Assembly: GCA_034696485.1 (NCBI GenBank)
Contig: JAQIWT010001086.1
Location: 1-12,628 of the forward strand
Source: Isohypsibius dastychi
Taxonomy: Eukaryota > Tardigrada > Eutardigrada > Parachela > Isohypsibiidae
Length of the DNA: 12,628 nt
Reading direction: 5' to 3'
Each line of letters starts with the position of its first letter. Position 1 is the first letter of the stretch. Below the pieces are notes generated by a model that was not told the origin of the DNA, made no database searches, and saw nothing but the letters and a program-made list of their open reading frames with translations. Shown here piece by piece: positions 1-8,409 of the stretch. Made by a program: the position numbers and the translations under genes.

Positions 1-76
1 CGCGAAAGATCCTCAAACTGGTTTGGGGTACAGTTCCGTTTCTTCATGGCCGGCGCTCTTGATATCAATCTGTCAA

Positions 77-606
77 CTAATTCTGATCCGAATACTTGGT
101 CGAGAATCCGTTTCGGTAAAGATGGACAAGCGCGCTCCCTTCGGTAAAAGAATTCGATCGCTTCTTTTTCGGCATTGAAAGGTGGAAGCTTCGCCAAGCA
201 AGCCCTCCGAGATGTTTGTCTTCGAATGGAGACAGATTCTCTATTTCGGAACAACAAAGACTACAAAATAACAAAAGCTCTCTGAGACTGCATTTTCACT
301 CGGCAAGAATGATAACGTCGTTGTCTGTCATGTAAGCATTCTAGCTGACTTACTGCTCTCCGAAGTCCATCGGCCATGATTCCACTTGACAATCTAGGAA
401 TAAACCGTTCACCTGCGCACCGCAGTATAGAACCTCGAAAGCGATCGCTGGATCGCCTTGGGAACGCCGCTCAAATCTGGGGATGAACAATCATGGCACC
501 CGAGTAAGAGACGAAAATACGTAGAAAAACCTTCGGGCGTCCCCCGGCCAGATGCTCGTGGGACATATTGCGGAAGGTCGCCATAGGATCTCAAATTCCG
601 AACCAA
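77..606 (-). CDS. possible two-exon gene, unknown function
   Basis: Two minus-strand open segments, 413-606 and 77-260, can be joined across a 152-nt intron (261-412). The donor reads CAG|GTGAAC and the acceptor ATTTTGTAG|T, and the phase agrees (phase 2 on both sides). The joined product would be about 125 residues ending at a TAA-type stop near 77 (TAG). The second exon contains a basic patch (PKKKRS) that could be a nuclear localisation signal. No domain is recognised. There is no ATG at the 5' end: a TGA lies just upstream of the first codon considered, so either an upstream exon is missing or the gene is broken. The support is the open frames plus the splice phase only. It could equally be two chance ORFs. 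Confidence 0.3.
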
Positions 607-722
607 GCATCAACTCTCTTGCGAACCTTCTGTGAGATTAGGACCAGGCTTAGCACTTTAATAAGACGACTGACAACTAGCTGACTAACATATACAGACA
701 AGAGAATTATATAGAACATAGT

Positions 723-753
723 TTGGCAGTCCTTCTTAAAGAAGTACTGCCAA
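723..753. repeat. near-perfect 31-bp palindrome (hairpin)
   Basis: The left arm TTGGCAGTCCTTCTT (723-737) and the reverse complement of the right arm (739-753) match at 14 of 15 positions around a single central A. A further TTGGCA follows at 775, and CATAACCCAAG sits between it and the right arm, so a second small hairpin (TGCCAA/TTGGCA) is possible. It lies in a 280-base gene-free stretch (607-884) in which nothing else is recognised. Confidence 0.75.
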
Positions 754-884
754 CATAACCCAAGTTGGCAAGTAACAAAGGAAATGAGTGATTACACAAT
801 CATAGAGCATTCAAGCGTTGTACAAACATACGTAAAGAAATGTGATAATAATGATCCGTCTGCTGGTTTCCTGGTTATGTAATG

Positions 885-2500
885 TTAACCACTTTGGCAA
901 GCCTCACAACAACCTCGAAAACAGCCGCGGAAACAACGAGTACCAAAGAATACAAAACTCTCCCAAATTAACCTCATTGACTTTCTTCTCCAACAACAGC
1001 TAAAATCACATCAACTACGACAACGACTGTCGAAACAGGGATCCCGACCAGCGGTGAACGTCCACCGAGCCAACATCAGCTACTCCCACCAGCTCGATGA
1101 AACCCACCTCCTCAACTGCTGATTCTTGAGTCTGCTATGGTAATAGAATATTTTTAAGCAATGAAATATTTATGAATATGAAAGATGTCTCGTATAGTCG
1201 TCGAAACCTGCCCACCGTGCTCTGGTACGCCTCAGCAGATCGTCGCGATTGATGAGCATACCAACCAGATCGTTCAATTCGCCAAGGCAACCTTAGCTGC
1301 GACGATCATCGGAGCGCTGTCTGTCCTGCTGTGTACTCGAAATCGCACCATCTCTTGTACTCCTCAATTATCTTAATCATTTGAACAAGCCGAAACTGAG
1401 ATCTTTTGTTCAAAATCCTCCACGTCGTCTCCGAGCTCCTACTCCAGATCGAATCGAACTTAGGCCCATTGGAGCGAATGCTTCCATCCAGAACGCGTAC
1501 CTCGATCTGCCACCGATGGGTAAACTCGATTCTTGAAGTATTTTGTGGATAAATTGATTAATTCAGGTGAATTTTGTATTCCACAGCTCCCGAGATCCCA
1601 GCAATCGCCCAGAAAAGTGACGCTGCAGAACTTGGAATGCCGAACGAGAACTATTTCCCGGAGAACTTGCCAGGTGATTTGAACCACGAACACATCTATA
1701 ATCAACCATTCAATTCAGGTACTTGTACTTCACATAAACTGTTTCAGGAAAATGATCACATTACTTACAGCTGCGCCTGCGAACGAAGTGGTTACTGAGA
1801 TGAACGGTGGTAAGACTTGAATAAAATTGATAAGTTGTAAAAACTCAGATTTCGTCTTGATTTAGCGGTTGATGATCAAGCCGGAAACGTTCAATGTTCC
1901 CGCCGCTCCCCTTCCAGCCCCGAAGGACGAGGTTCTCATCAATTTGGAGTTTTCAGGTAATACAGAATACAAATTGAGACGCTTTCATGCTTACCTTGTT
2001 TTTCAATAGACTTTCCTGCCGGACTTGATCTGGGTGTTCACATCCCAACAAACGAAATTACTTTTCTTTTACTAAACCGTTTCAGTTCAACAAGTGTTCC
2101 CTCCATAGAAATTGATGCAAATGTGGCCATGCATGCCGAAATCCCCGCTCGAGGAATTAACAACGTGGCCGATGCAGGAGTCAACAAGCAGATTCCAGCA
2201 GACGGAAATCCTGCTGTAGTTATCCCCAGTAACAACAATTTGCTGTCATACGATCGTGATCATAATAAAGTGAATTTAGATGCTGTCGTTCCACCAGCTC
2301 CTCACGCTCAGAATACTCCAGTTATTCCACCAGGAAGAACAAGTTCGATACATTTCAGATGTTGCGATCACATCATTATTTTTTCAGCTCCTACCAACCC
2401 GTTCTCTCAGCTCAGCCGAGGCTCCGGATACAACCTCCGCGATCGCAACAAGTTGGTGAAACCAGCGAAATCAGCTCCATATCCACCCAAGAAGACGTAA
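885..2500 (+). pseudogene. decayed multi-exon gene: Thr/Ser-rich membrane protein with Pro-rich tail
   Basis: Segments in order: Thr/Ser-rich, mucin-like stretches at about 885-970 and 1000-1128 in more than one frame; then 1185-1373, with a hydrophobic segment (ATLAATIIGALSVLLC) followed by a basic TRNR, which looks like a single transmembrane helix and stop-transfer. After a +1 shift, a tail frame runs 1363-1519 (LNYLNHLNKPKLRSF...). Downstream exons begin repeatedly with phase-1 G|CT, giving Ala or Ala-Pro: APEIPAIA at about 1587 and AAPANEVV at about 1771. Putative introns are 1520-1586, about 1720-1770, 1811-1866, and about 1956-2010. The last exon (about 2104-2500) ends in SRGSGYNLRDRNKLVKP and a TAA stop. 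Frame changes near 1345 and 1890 and a lost splice donor at 2334 indicate decay. The YNLRDR ending resembles basic C-termini of some retroelement proteins, but no retroelement gene is visible. The function is unknown; a cell-surface or envelope-like glycoprotein is an inference from topology only. Confidence 0.5.
2335..2388 (+). other. probable intron with lost GT donor
   Basis: The stretch ends in a strong acceptor (ATTATTTTTTCAG|CTCCTACC) whose next exon begins with the same phase-1 G|CT (Ala-Pro) pattern as the upstream exons. The expected donor reads CCACCAG|GAAGAAC, as if GTAAGAAC had lost its T. The segment happens to stay open in frame, so an unspliced reading would insert about 18 residues. 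Confidence 0.45.
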
Positions 2501-2765
2501 AGCCGACTTGATGTCGTGATGACAGATGGATCGTTCTCTAGTGTTAATTTCGAATAACTGACAGACTGATGTTGATTTTTTTTCCTATGATCAGTTTTTC
2601 ACGTACAACTTCATTTTCGAGCAGTATTACGCTTCGTTTTTTGGTTGATGAGTCCATTTATCTCACTTTGTCCAGATGTGATCGAATCTACAGTTTTATT
2701 TTGTTAGATACATAAGCTTTCAATCCAGCCTTTTTTGTGTTGAACGGTTCAGATTTCAGTCTTGA
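2501..2765. other. intergenic, T-rich, no gene seen
   Basis: This stretch lies between the stop of the membrane-protein remnant and the first open codon of the kinase. It is T-rich with several runs of T. No AATAAA signal follows the upstream stop. TATAAAA at 2781-2787 lies just inside the start of the kinase frame and could be a TATA-like element, but that is weak. Confidence 0.4.
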
Positions 2766-3487
2766 AAATTACTGAGTCGATATAAAAATGCAAGACGTTT
2801 CAACGTGTTCAGCGAGGGTAATGTAGCCTGTGGAAAATCGTCTCTTATGCGTGAACTCAAGATATTACACCCAGACTGGACATTTCATGAGGAGCCTGTG
2901 GCACAGTGGTGCAACTGGAATGGACGTAATTTGTTACAGGAATTCCACAAGGATCCAGAAGCAGCATGCCTCGATTTCCAAAAGACTGTTCTTGAGACCT
3001 TTAAGGATGATATACCCACATCAGCTGATCACGAGCATTTGCCTCGCAAACATGCCTGCTGCTCGAGAACGAAACTAGTTAGGTGTGTTCATGTTTGGGA
3101 GCGTAGTCCTCGCGCTGCATTGCGAGTTTTCGCCGGGTTGGGCTCTCTTGAGGTTTACTTATCCAGATCGCAGCTGCAGGAGTTGCATGAGTATAATTCA
3201 CGGATTAACATCTGGTTTCATAGAACACCCTCGATAACCATCTACCTACGCTTTCCAGCACAGGTATGCCACCAAAGGCTTGTCAATCGTGCTCAACCTG
3301 AGGAAGCTGGGAAAGTTTTATTATTGATTTATCTCAAAGATTTCCAACACATGGCGATGAGTTTAAAGGAGAAACTACTGTTATCGGTAATGAATGTACT
3401 AAGAATCTGGCTTTTGGTATTAAAGTGGAAGTAGCAGAATGTGCCATCAAAGGCGCGGTTTCAGCTTTGGAAGATTATAAGTCTTGA
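2766..3487 (+). pseudogene. deoxynucleoside kinase (dNK/TK2-dCK family), frame-disrupted
   Basis: This family phosphorylates deoxyribonucleosides with ATP, the first step of nucleotide salvage. Visible hallmarks in order: a P-loop with its leading strand (FSEGNVACGKSS, from 2808); the substrate-site motif EEPVAQW followed by NLLQEFHKDPE and LDFQ, matching the family's EPVxxW...LLxxxYxDPxxW...FQ spacing; the ERS motif (VWERSPRAAL, about 3097-3126) after the second substrate region; the strand TIYLRFPAQVCHQRL; and the lid-like NRAQPEE. The frame then breaks near 3345: YLKDFQ continues in another frame as HGDEFKGE and runs to the TGA at 3485-3487, which fits a one-base loss. The segment between LDFQ and ERS is longer than usual and may hide a second frame change near 3060. 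No ATG is in frame: a TGA at 2763-2765 precedes the open frame, and no clear upstream exon is seen. The family assignment is firm. Viral or cellular origin is undecided. Confidence 0.82.
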
Positions 3488-4187
3488 TTAAAGCTCAAGA
3501 AGTGACACAATAAAGCAAGCGTGGATGTAATGTTTTCTGTCACAAGCTTTTGTAAGAGGTTTTGCGATGAGATTCGATCGTTTTCGAGAAAATAAGAAAG
3601 CGAAGAATTCCCAGAGAACAGAATTATTGGTACAAGAAAATAAGACAACATGAGATAGCTGATAATTAACCTCGCCACTCGTCCATTTCCGTTAGAAAAA
3701 GGATAAATGTCAAGAAACTCTTGTAAAAACTCGATGGCAAACAAAATCTGATCCGATCTTGTGGGGTCACTTGCAGGGCGTTTCCGACAACTCCGTCATT
3801 CGTTAAGGTATCGTGTTAGGTAAGACATACATGAAGCGCGAATGGGCTGGTCGGGCGTCAAGCGTCCGATAGCTTTGTGCATTATTGAGCAAATCATGCA
3901 TAACCAACGAACTTATTCGACAGACTAAAATTTCATCAACATCAAATCCATGATCTTGGAACAAAAAGTCGTAGGCTTTCATGAACCCAGCAAGCTTTTT
4001 TCCATACAAATGATGAGTTTTCAGTTGAAGGTAACTGTCCTACTCGAATGAAGATGGAATGTTACCTACACCATGTAAAGACTCGTAGACATAGATTTCT
4101 TTATGAACATCCATGTATGCCTGAAGGAATAACGCATCACCATCATCTTTGACAAACTCTTGTATCAACGATATTCTCCGATTAGTA
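3475..4187 (-). other. FIC (Fido) domain exon, catalytic His replaced
   Basis: FIC domains transfer AMP, UMP or phosphocholine to protein hydroxyls through the motif HxFx(D/E/N)GNGRxxR. Here the motif reads IYPFSNGNGRVAR at 3670-3705: the GNGR anion-binding loop and the second Arg are intact but the catalytic His is Tyr (TAT, one C-to-T step from CAT). Upstream, SYRTLDARPAHSR followed by YVLPNTIP and MTELSE fits the family's xYRxxxVxxx...xPPxxIPxxMxEL region, which includes the substrate-positioning flap. After the motif, helices continue to a TAA at 3475-3477. Stops at 4040 (TAG) and 3803 (TAA) and a frame change near 3770 break the exon. The exon begins right after a 43-nt intron in phase 2. 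Confidence 0.75.
3509..3514 (+). promoter_or_regulatory. poly(A) signal AATAAA for the dNK gene
   Basis: AATAAA begins 21 nt after the kinase TGA, a normal distance for a compact animal or virus-like gene. It lies within the antisense coding end of the FIC gene. Confidence 0.5.
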
Positions 4188-4459
4188 CTGATATCAAAAT
4201 AACACATATCGTTCTTCTTTCTTCACTTACGATTTTTTCTTCTGTTTCTTCGGCGGTTCGACTGAAACCGGTTCTAAAGGTTCAGATTGTGGTAGTTTCG
4301 GAACTTTCTGTCCATCAAAGACGCTCTCAGGAACAAAAACGAACGTTTCCATAACTGATCCCCCTATTGTGTACACACGCTCAAATTTATCATTCTCTTC
4401 ACAAAGTACACTACCCAGTAGCCGTAGTTGTTCGGGTGTGGCTCCTTTAAGGTGGGAAG

Positions 4460-4522
4460 GTAAACGATCCGAGAGTGCACAGTTTTTCTGTAAAATTTAG
4501 GATTAACTTGAACAAAATATGG
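4460..4522. repeat. dispersed 63-bp repeat, copy 1
   Basis: This segment aligns without gaps to 10552-10614 at about 84% identity. It covers the acceptor half of the 66-nt intron and the first codons of the next RING-FIC exon (KNCALSDRL on the minus strand). Homology stops abruptly on both sides. Confidence 0.7.
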
Positions 4523-5254
4523 AAGGTATACCGCTCGTAAACATTAAACTGACTTAGTAAGTATGATATGCTGCAACAATTTCAAGCGTATTGGATTCTC
4601 TTTCGAGTCTGTGCTCAATAGGCTCATCGACGTCAATCTCGGACTGGGTTTCGGAATTTTCCTCAGCAGTTTGTTGCGGCACGGTTGGTGAATGATCTGG
4701 CGAGTCTGAACGTGAATATGGGGGAGAAACTTGTGATGAGTACTGCGGGGAAGATGGTTGTAGGCTGTCGGTCGGTTGGCTCGTGGATGCGTCTTCAGAC
4801 TGGGTTGCCGTTTCGGAATCAATGACAACAGCTTCAGATGAAGTGGATGGCGAACGACGACCAAACAAGTTGACTCGTGCAAGCGGGAACAGATTCATGG
4901 ACAGAAACGATCGCCGGACAACTTGTTCGAAATTTGCGTGATGTCCATCCAAACGATCGGGCATTTCATTTCTGAATGACTGTGGAACTCCTGGTCAAAT
5001 ATGAGTGCTGGCTGGCGAATCTCCAAACATATTCCCTGGTGGCGCGATTTCCGGGCCCGGCTGTGAGGTTACCATGTCATTTGGAGTCTCCCAACTCATA
5101 TTTGGTGCGGGTTTATCACTGTCCATGGCTGATGGTGACGCACCAGGTGATTTCTGGACACTTTGGGCTCCAGAGGATGAGTAGAAGGAATCGAGTTGAA
5201 CCACGCCTTCGTCCCATTCTGCCATCAACGTGTTCGAATGACAGAAATGATAAA

Positions 5255-5793
5255 ACTGTAAGAATAGAACAATTATTGAGATATTTTCAAAACAAAAGAT
5301 GATCTGAGTCTACCTCGCGGCAGAACATGTTGTCATGAGCCTAAGGGATTACGCAATGAATAAGGTTGGTAAGCACTTTCTTCTTGATTCCGCCAACCGT
5401 GGACTTGAAACCGAAGGAAAATAAGATGCTGTGGAGTTCACGATCGAGCGGTACATGTGCAGCGGCGTGGAGTTTTCGAAACAGCCATGGTCATAGATGT
5501 TTCCGCATGAATGTCCAATTTGGACCTCCTCGGAAGATCCACTCATCACTGATTCTATCCGTGATCGTGAGCGCTGGGAAAGCTGTTGTTTCTGGATATT
5601 CGCTCCATTCAATGGATGTGCTGACTGCTGACGTGTACACTCCACGCCGCATCGCTGTTTTACAGCGGATGTATTTGGAGAAAATAACTTCCTGATCCTC
5701 CTCGCTTGGAATGTGAAAGTTGAACCAAAAACCAACTCGGAATGGATGATATGCTCGCTGAGGTCGTTCGATACTCTTTAGTCGCTTCATCAT
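5255..5793 (-). other. unrecognised compact domain inside the RING-FIC gene
   Basis: The segment from MMKRLKSIERPQRAYHPFRV through FWFNFHIPSEEDQEVIFSKY and FGFKSTVGGIKKKVL to AHDNMFCRE|FYHFCHS and NTLMAEWDEG has the balanced hydrophobic/charged composition of a folded domain, unlike the flanking Ser/Thr/Pro-rich linkers. It spans the 58-nt intron at 5256-5313 (exon side starts at 5255). TGA at 5491 and TAG at 5341 interrupt it without changing frame. I do not recognise the family. A nearby overlapping minus frame (5349-5735) is a shadow. Confidence 0.45.
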
Positions 5794-6207
5794 TTTCTAG
5801 GATTGATGTGGATCTAACGTAGCATCGAAATGCATTTCGGCTTGGACTGAAGGGATAAATGGTGCCCTGGTTGGTTCCGGACACTCCGCAACTGGAACGG
5901 ATGGATCAGTAACATCGGGATCTTCCGGAGATCCCGGGCAGAGTTCGTGAATGGTGAAATCTTAAAATGTGTCTTGGCGATCTGCACTGCGAGGTTGTGA
6001 AGGCATAACCAAATGAAACCGGATTCTCGGAGCTTCTGTGATGAGATCGATGTCTACATCATCTTGAGTACGATGGCCGTTGAGTCTTGGATAGACGTAG
6101 GTCATCCGATAATCCTAAGAATATGCATTAGGTCGTGTCTAATGGAAATTTATTTTTCTTACCAGGTTTTTTTCGATATTGTCAATCAGCCTTCTTAATG
6201 TATTTCT

Positions 6208-6354
6208 GCAAATTGGACAGATGTCTCGGGGCTTGTGTTTGATATTGGGGTCCTTTTTAACTTGCTGCTTAATCTGATATTTTCAGAATGTATTGCCGCA
6301 CGGATAAACGATGCAAAGTTGATCGCAAGAGATCGTTCGCTGTGAGATGGTGCA
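6208..6354 (-). other. degenerate RING-like zinc-binding segment
   Basis: Spacing follows a C3HC4 RING: FCTIS, a 14-residue gap, PCGN, TF-stop, KYQ, an 18-residue gap, then CPICR. Expected ligands are present at positions 1, 3, 7 and 8 (Cys). Position 2 is Ser, the His of the usual CGH is Asn, position 5 is a TGA stop where TGC or TGT is expected, and position 6 is Gln. The closing CPICRNTLRRL is very typical of RING fingers. A U-box or another zinc-less variant is an alternative, but the TGA argues for decay. In this family the fold recruits E2 ubiquitin-conjugating enzymes. Confidence 0.6.
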
Positions 6355-6734
6355 GAATGGCCAGGTTGGATCGGTGGCTCTACTTGAAATACCGCGTTTT
6401 GGTGATTCGTAAAGCTGGATAGCGTTCCTAATCAACGCAATCACTTCGCTCCTTTTAGGAGCACCGTACATGCCTTCTAATGGTGATGGAATAATCTCCG
6501 GTTCTTGTACATTGATATCTGGTGTTATCGAACGAGCTTTGGAATTTCCTACTCAATACCAACACAATCTTCATCATCTTACGATCGAGAGCTACTTGAT
6601 TTTTTGCGCTAATTAAGATTATGTTCAATGTTACCTGTAAGCAGTGAATATCTCAACACTATTTTTTTCGGTTTTTGTTTGTTGGAAAGAGAGTTTTGAT
6701 GGTGGCATTTCCCGATACGGAACGTTATGGAGTC

Positions 6735-7150
6735 CTAAAAACATATATGTAATTAATGCTCAGTGAAAAATCATGAGCAGAATCAGCATAATCAGAACAG
6801 AATCAGCACATGCAACACAACCATGCAAATTGAATCCCATTTTCTATATCTTATTTTGCATGTCAATTCGGTATTGATCCGATCTTGGTAATAGAATCGA
6901 TCAACAGTATCCATCACAACTGTATGCTACGCACCAAGGTTTTATAAATCATGATGAGGACGAAAGGAATTTACGATATGAAAAAAAAATGAACTATATC
7001 CAACATGATCATCATCACAAAAAGCGAAAAGAAAACTAGGCCCAGAATTCTGCATTGAATGAAACAAAAACTGAATCTATCATGATAATCATCGGGAAGC
7101 GAGAACGAAAATGAAACAAGAGAGAGACCGTCATTATCTTCAAAACTATC
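6735..7150. other. gene-free AT-rich stretch
   Basis: No convincing exon is seen. It contains a short direct repeat CAGAATCAGCA (about 6779 and 6800) and a CATGCAAA/TTTGCATG inverted pair (about 6822 and 6855). If the 7151-8238 gene and the RING-FIC gene are one locus, this would be part of an intron. Confidence 0.35.
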
Positions 7151-8238
7151 TCAACGTTCGCTTCGGATATCGAGGCTCTTGAAATCTGTGGGTTGTCCGC
7201 GCTCCAAGTAGGCACGAGCCGCAAACTTTCTGACTTTCTTGTTGAACTCATTTCGATTCCCAGTCCCAATACGCTTCATCGTATCGATGCGGCATTGCTA
7301 ATATTCTTTCTCCACTCTGGAAAACAGCAACATTTAAAGTATCTAGATGAAATAATATGAACAATTATTTAAACATGTTCCTCGTATTCTAAATCCGTTC
7401 AACATTCTGAATTAAACACTCAATATTTGGGGAATTAGCGCATAGTTTCATGAGAATCTGGATAGATTATCTTGGAAGATTTCAAATTAAGATGCATATT
7501 GCGATTCAGAAGACACACGAATGTTAAAAATAGGAAATTCAAACATACCTCCAGATTATCATTACCTGCATCGGTAAGTATTCCTCCATATCCTTCATGA
7601 AAGCGACAGCCATTCGCGTTTTTGATTCTTCGATCATGAGCTCCTTCGCTTTCTGGAAGTCCTTATCACCTGGGAAATCCGACAAGGGTGAGAGCGGTTT
7701 GGATCGGAACTTCAGCACTTGGGCTTTCAACTTCGGATATAGAATCCTTGGATGATCCAGTTCATTTATCGTCCCCAAAACATCCAACATATTCTCCCGA
7801 TCCATTCTAGTCGTAATCAGCTTTTTCATGATCTTAATCGAGGTGCGCGAACAGCTTTCGATCTTCTTCTCGCACTTAGAGCTACGGAGCTCTGGCTGAT
7901 CGGCTTTGATGTCGCCAGACGTGAACTCCAGTCTAGCTTCCTCTTTCGCTTTCTGGTCATGAAACTTCATGATCTCCGCTTGTTGAATCTTGATGGTCGT
8001 TTGCTGAGCGATGATCTTTGCACGGAGTGTTGAAATTTTCCATCGTTTTTAAATATCCGGCCTCGCGCAGAAACTCGTCAGCTTCCCGAGCACCCTCACT
8101 TTCCAAACGGTCTTCTTCTCGCTTAGTAAAGTATCGGCCTTCGATTTCCGCTCTCCAAAACTCTTGGAACGTGGCTTCCGACTCTTCCAACCGTTTGGTC
8201 GGTTCATCATCACCTGCTTTTGTTCTTCTTTTGGCCAT
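7151..8238 (-). pseudogene. charged coiled-coil protein gene, frameshifted
   Basis: The ATG at 8236-8238 follows TATTGTTAG directly, so it may sit at a splice or trans-splice acceptor. The product starts MAKRRTK, a basic nuclear-localisation-like end, then runs through Glu/Arg/Lys-rich helix (KREEDRLESEGAREADEF). Near 8035 the frame shifts by +1 and continues as ISTLRAKIIAQQTTIKIQQA, a clear heptad-like coiled coil, to about 7549. A second exon (7151-7316), joined in phase 2 across a 232-nt intron (AG|GTATGT...TTTTCCAG), encodes KRIGTGNRNEF and RKFAARAYLERGQ. It carries an in-frame TAG at 7298-7300 and ends at TGA 7151-7153. An alternative donor, CAG|GTAATG at about 7566, would join in phase 0 to 6734 and fuse this gene to the RING-FIC gene. 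I do not recognise the family. Confidence 0.5.
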
Positions 8239-8409
8239 CTAACAATAGAAAGCATTAATATGAGCAACACAATAAATCGGATTATCTCTTCGTTCATTTC
8301 AAGTCTCAATTTACGTCATCATTATGAAACTCTCTAGTTTATTTTCAATCAACATATTAACATATTTTCAGTTCAGATTCACAACAAGTATAATTAATGT
8401 ATTTTAAGT

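Larger units (their letters stand above)
3475..6734 (-). pseudogene. RING-like to FIC multi-exon gene, interrupted by in-frame stops
   Basis: Proposed exons (minus strand): 6635-6734, 6163-6548, 5314-6114, 4554-5255, 4231-4487, 3475-4187. Introns between the last five are 48 nt (6115-6162, CTG|GTAAGA...TTCTTAG), 58 nt (5256-5313, GAG|GTAGAC...TTCTTACAG), 66 nt (4488-4553, GTCAGT...TTTTACAG) and 43 nt (4188-4230, TC|GTAAGT...ATATCAG). All four keep the phase, so one frame runs from a RING-like segment to a FIC domain, about 950 codons. Between them lie an acidic/Pro-rich linker, an unrecognised compact block (5255-5793), a Ser/Thr/Pro-rich region (about 4600-5150) and a basic PPKKQKKK patch just before the FIC exon. 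In-frame stops sit at 6283, 5962, 5797, 5491, 5341, 4995, 4554, 4040 and 3803 (lowest coordinate of each). One frameshift near 3770 precedes the FIC motif. The 5' exon at 6635-6734 is less certain because two frames are open. RING proteins are usually ubiquitin ligases and FIC enzymes transfer AMP or related groups. Neither activity is expected from this copy. Confidence 0.65.

Noticed and set aside
752-775. ACCCAAGTT resembling part of the nematode SL1 spliced leader
   Set aside because: Only nine bases match, the rest of the leader and an Sm site are absent, and the local hairpin explains the sequence.
1953-1965. CAGGTAATACAGA also present at the mariner edge (12211-12223)
   Set aside because: A 13-base match is about what chance gives within a window of this size. 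At 1953 it is a splice donor context.
885-2500. Complete LTR retrotransposon
   Set aside because: No reverse transcriptase, protease, integrase, primer-binding site or long terminal repeats were seen. Only the YNLRDR ending is suggestive.
4160-4354. Plus-strand open frame
   Set aside because: It lies opposite the exons at 4231-4487 and 3475-4187 of the RING-FIC gene and has no motif.
5349-5735. Minus-strand open frame ending KCLPTLFIA
   Set aside because: It overlaps the RING-FIC exon in another frame. The other frame continues in phase across the 5256-5313 intron, so this one is a shadow.
3803-6285. Reassigned genetic code (stops read as amino acids, as in some ciliates)
   Set aside because: All three stop codons occur within the frame and would need different amino acids (for example Cys or Arg for TGA). 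Neighbouring genes are also broken by frameshifts. The intron style and mariner type fit an animal better.
8040-8052. Slippery heptamer TTTAAAA for programmed -1 frameshifting in the coiled-coil gene
   Set aside because: A -1 slip leads to the wrong frame. The sensible continuation is in +1.
7752-8242. Plus-strand open frames
   Set aside because: They are antisense shadows of the coiled-coil gene.
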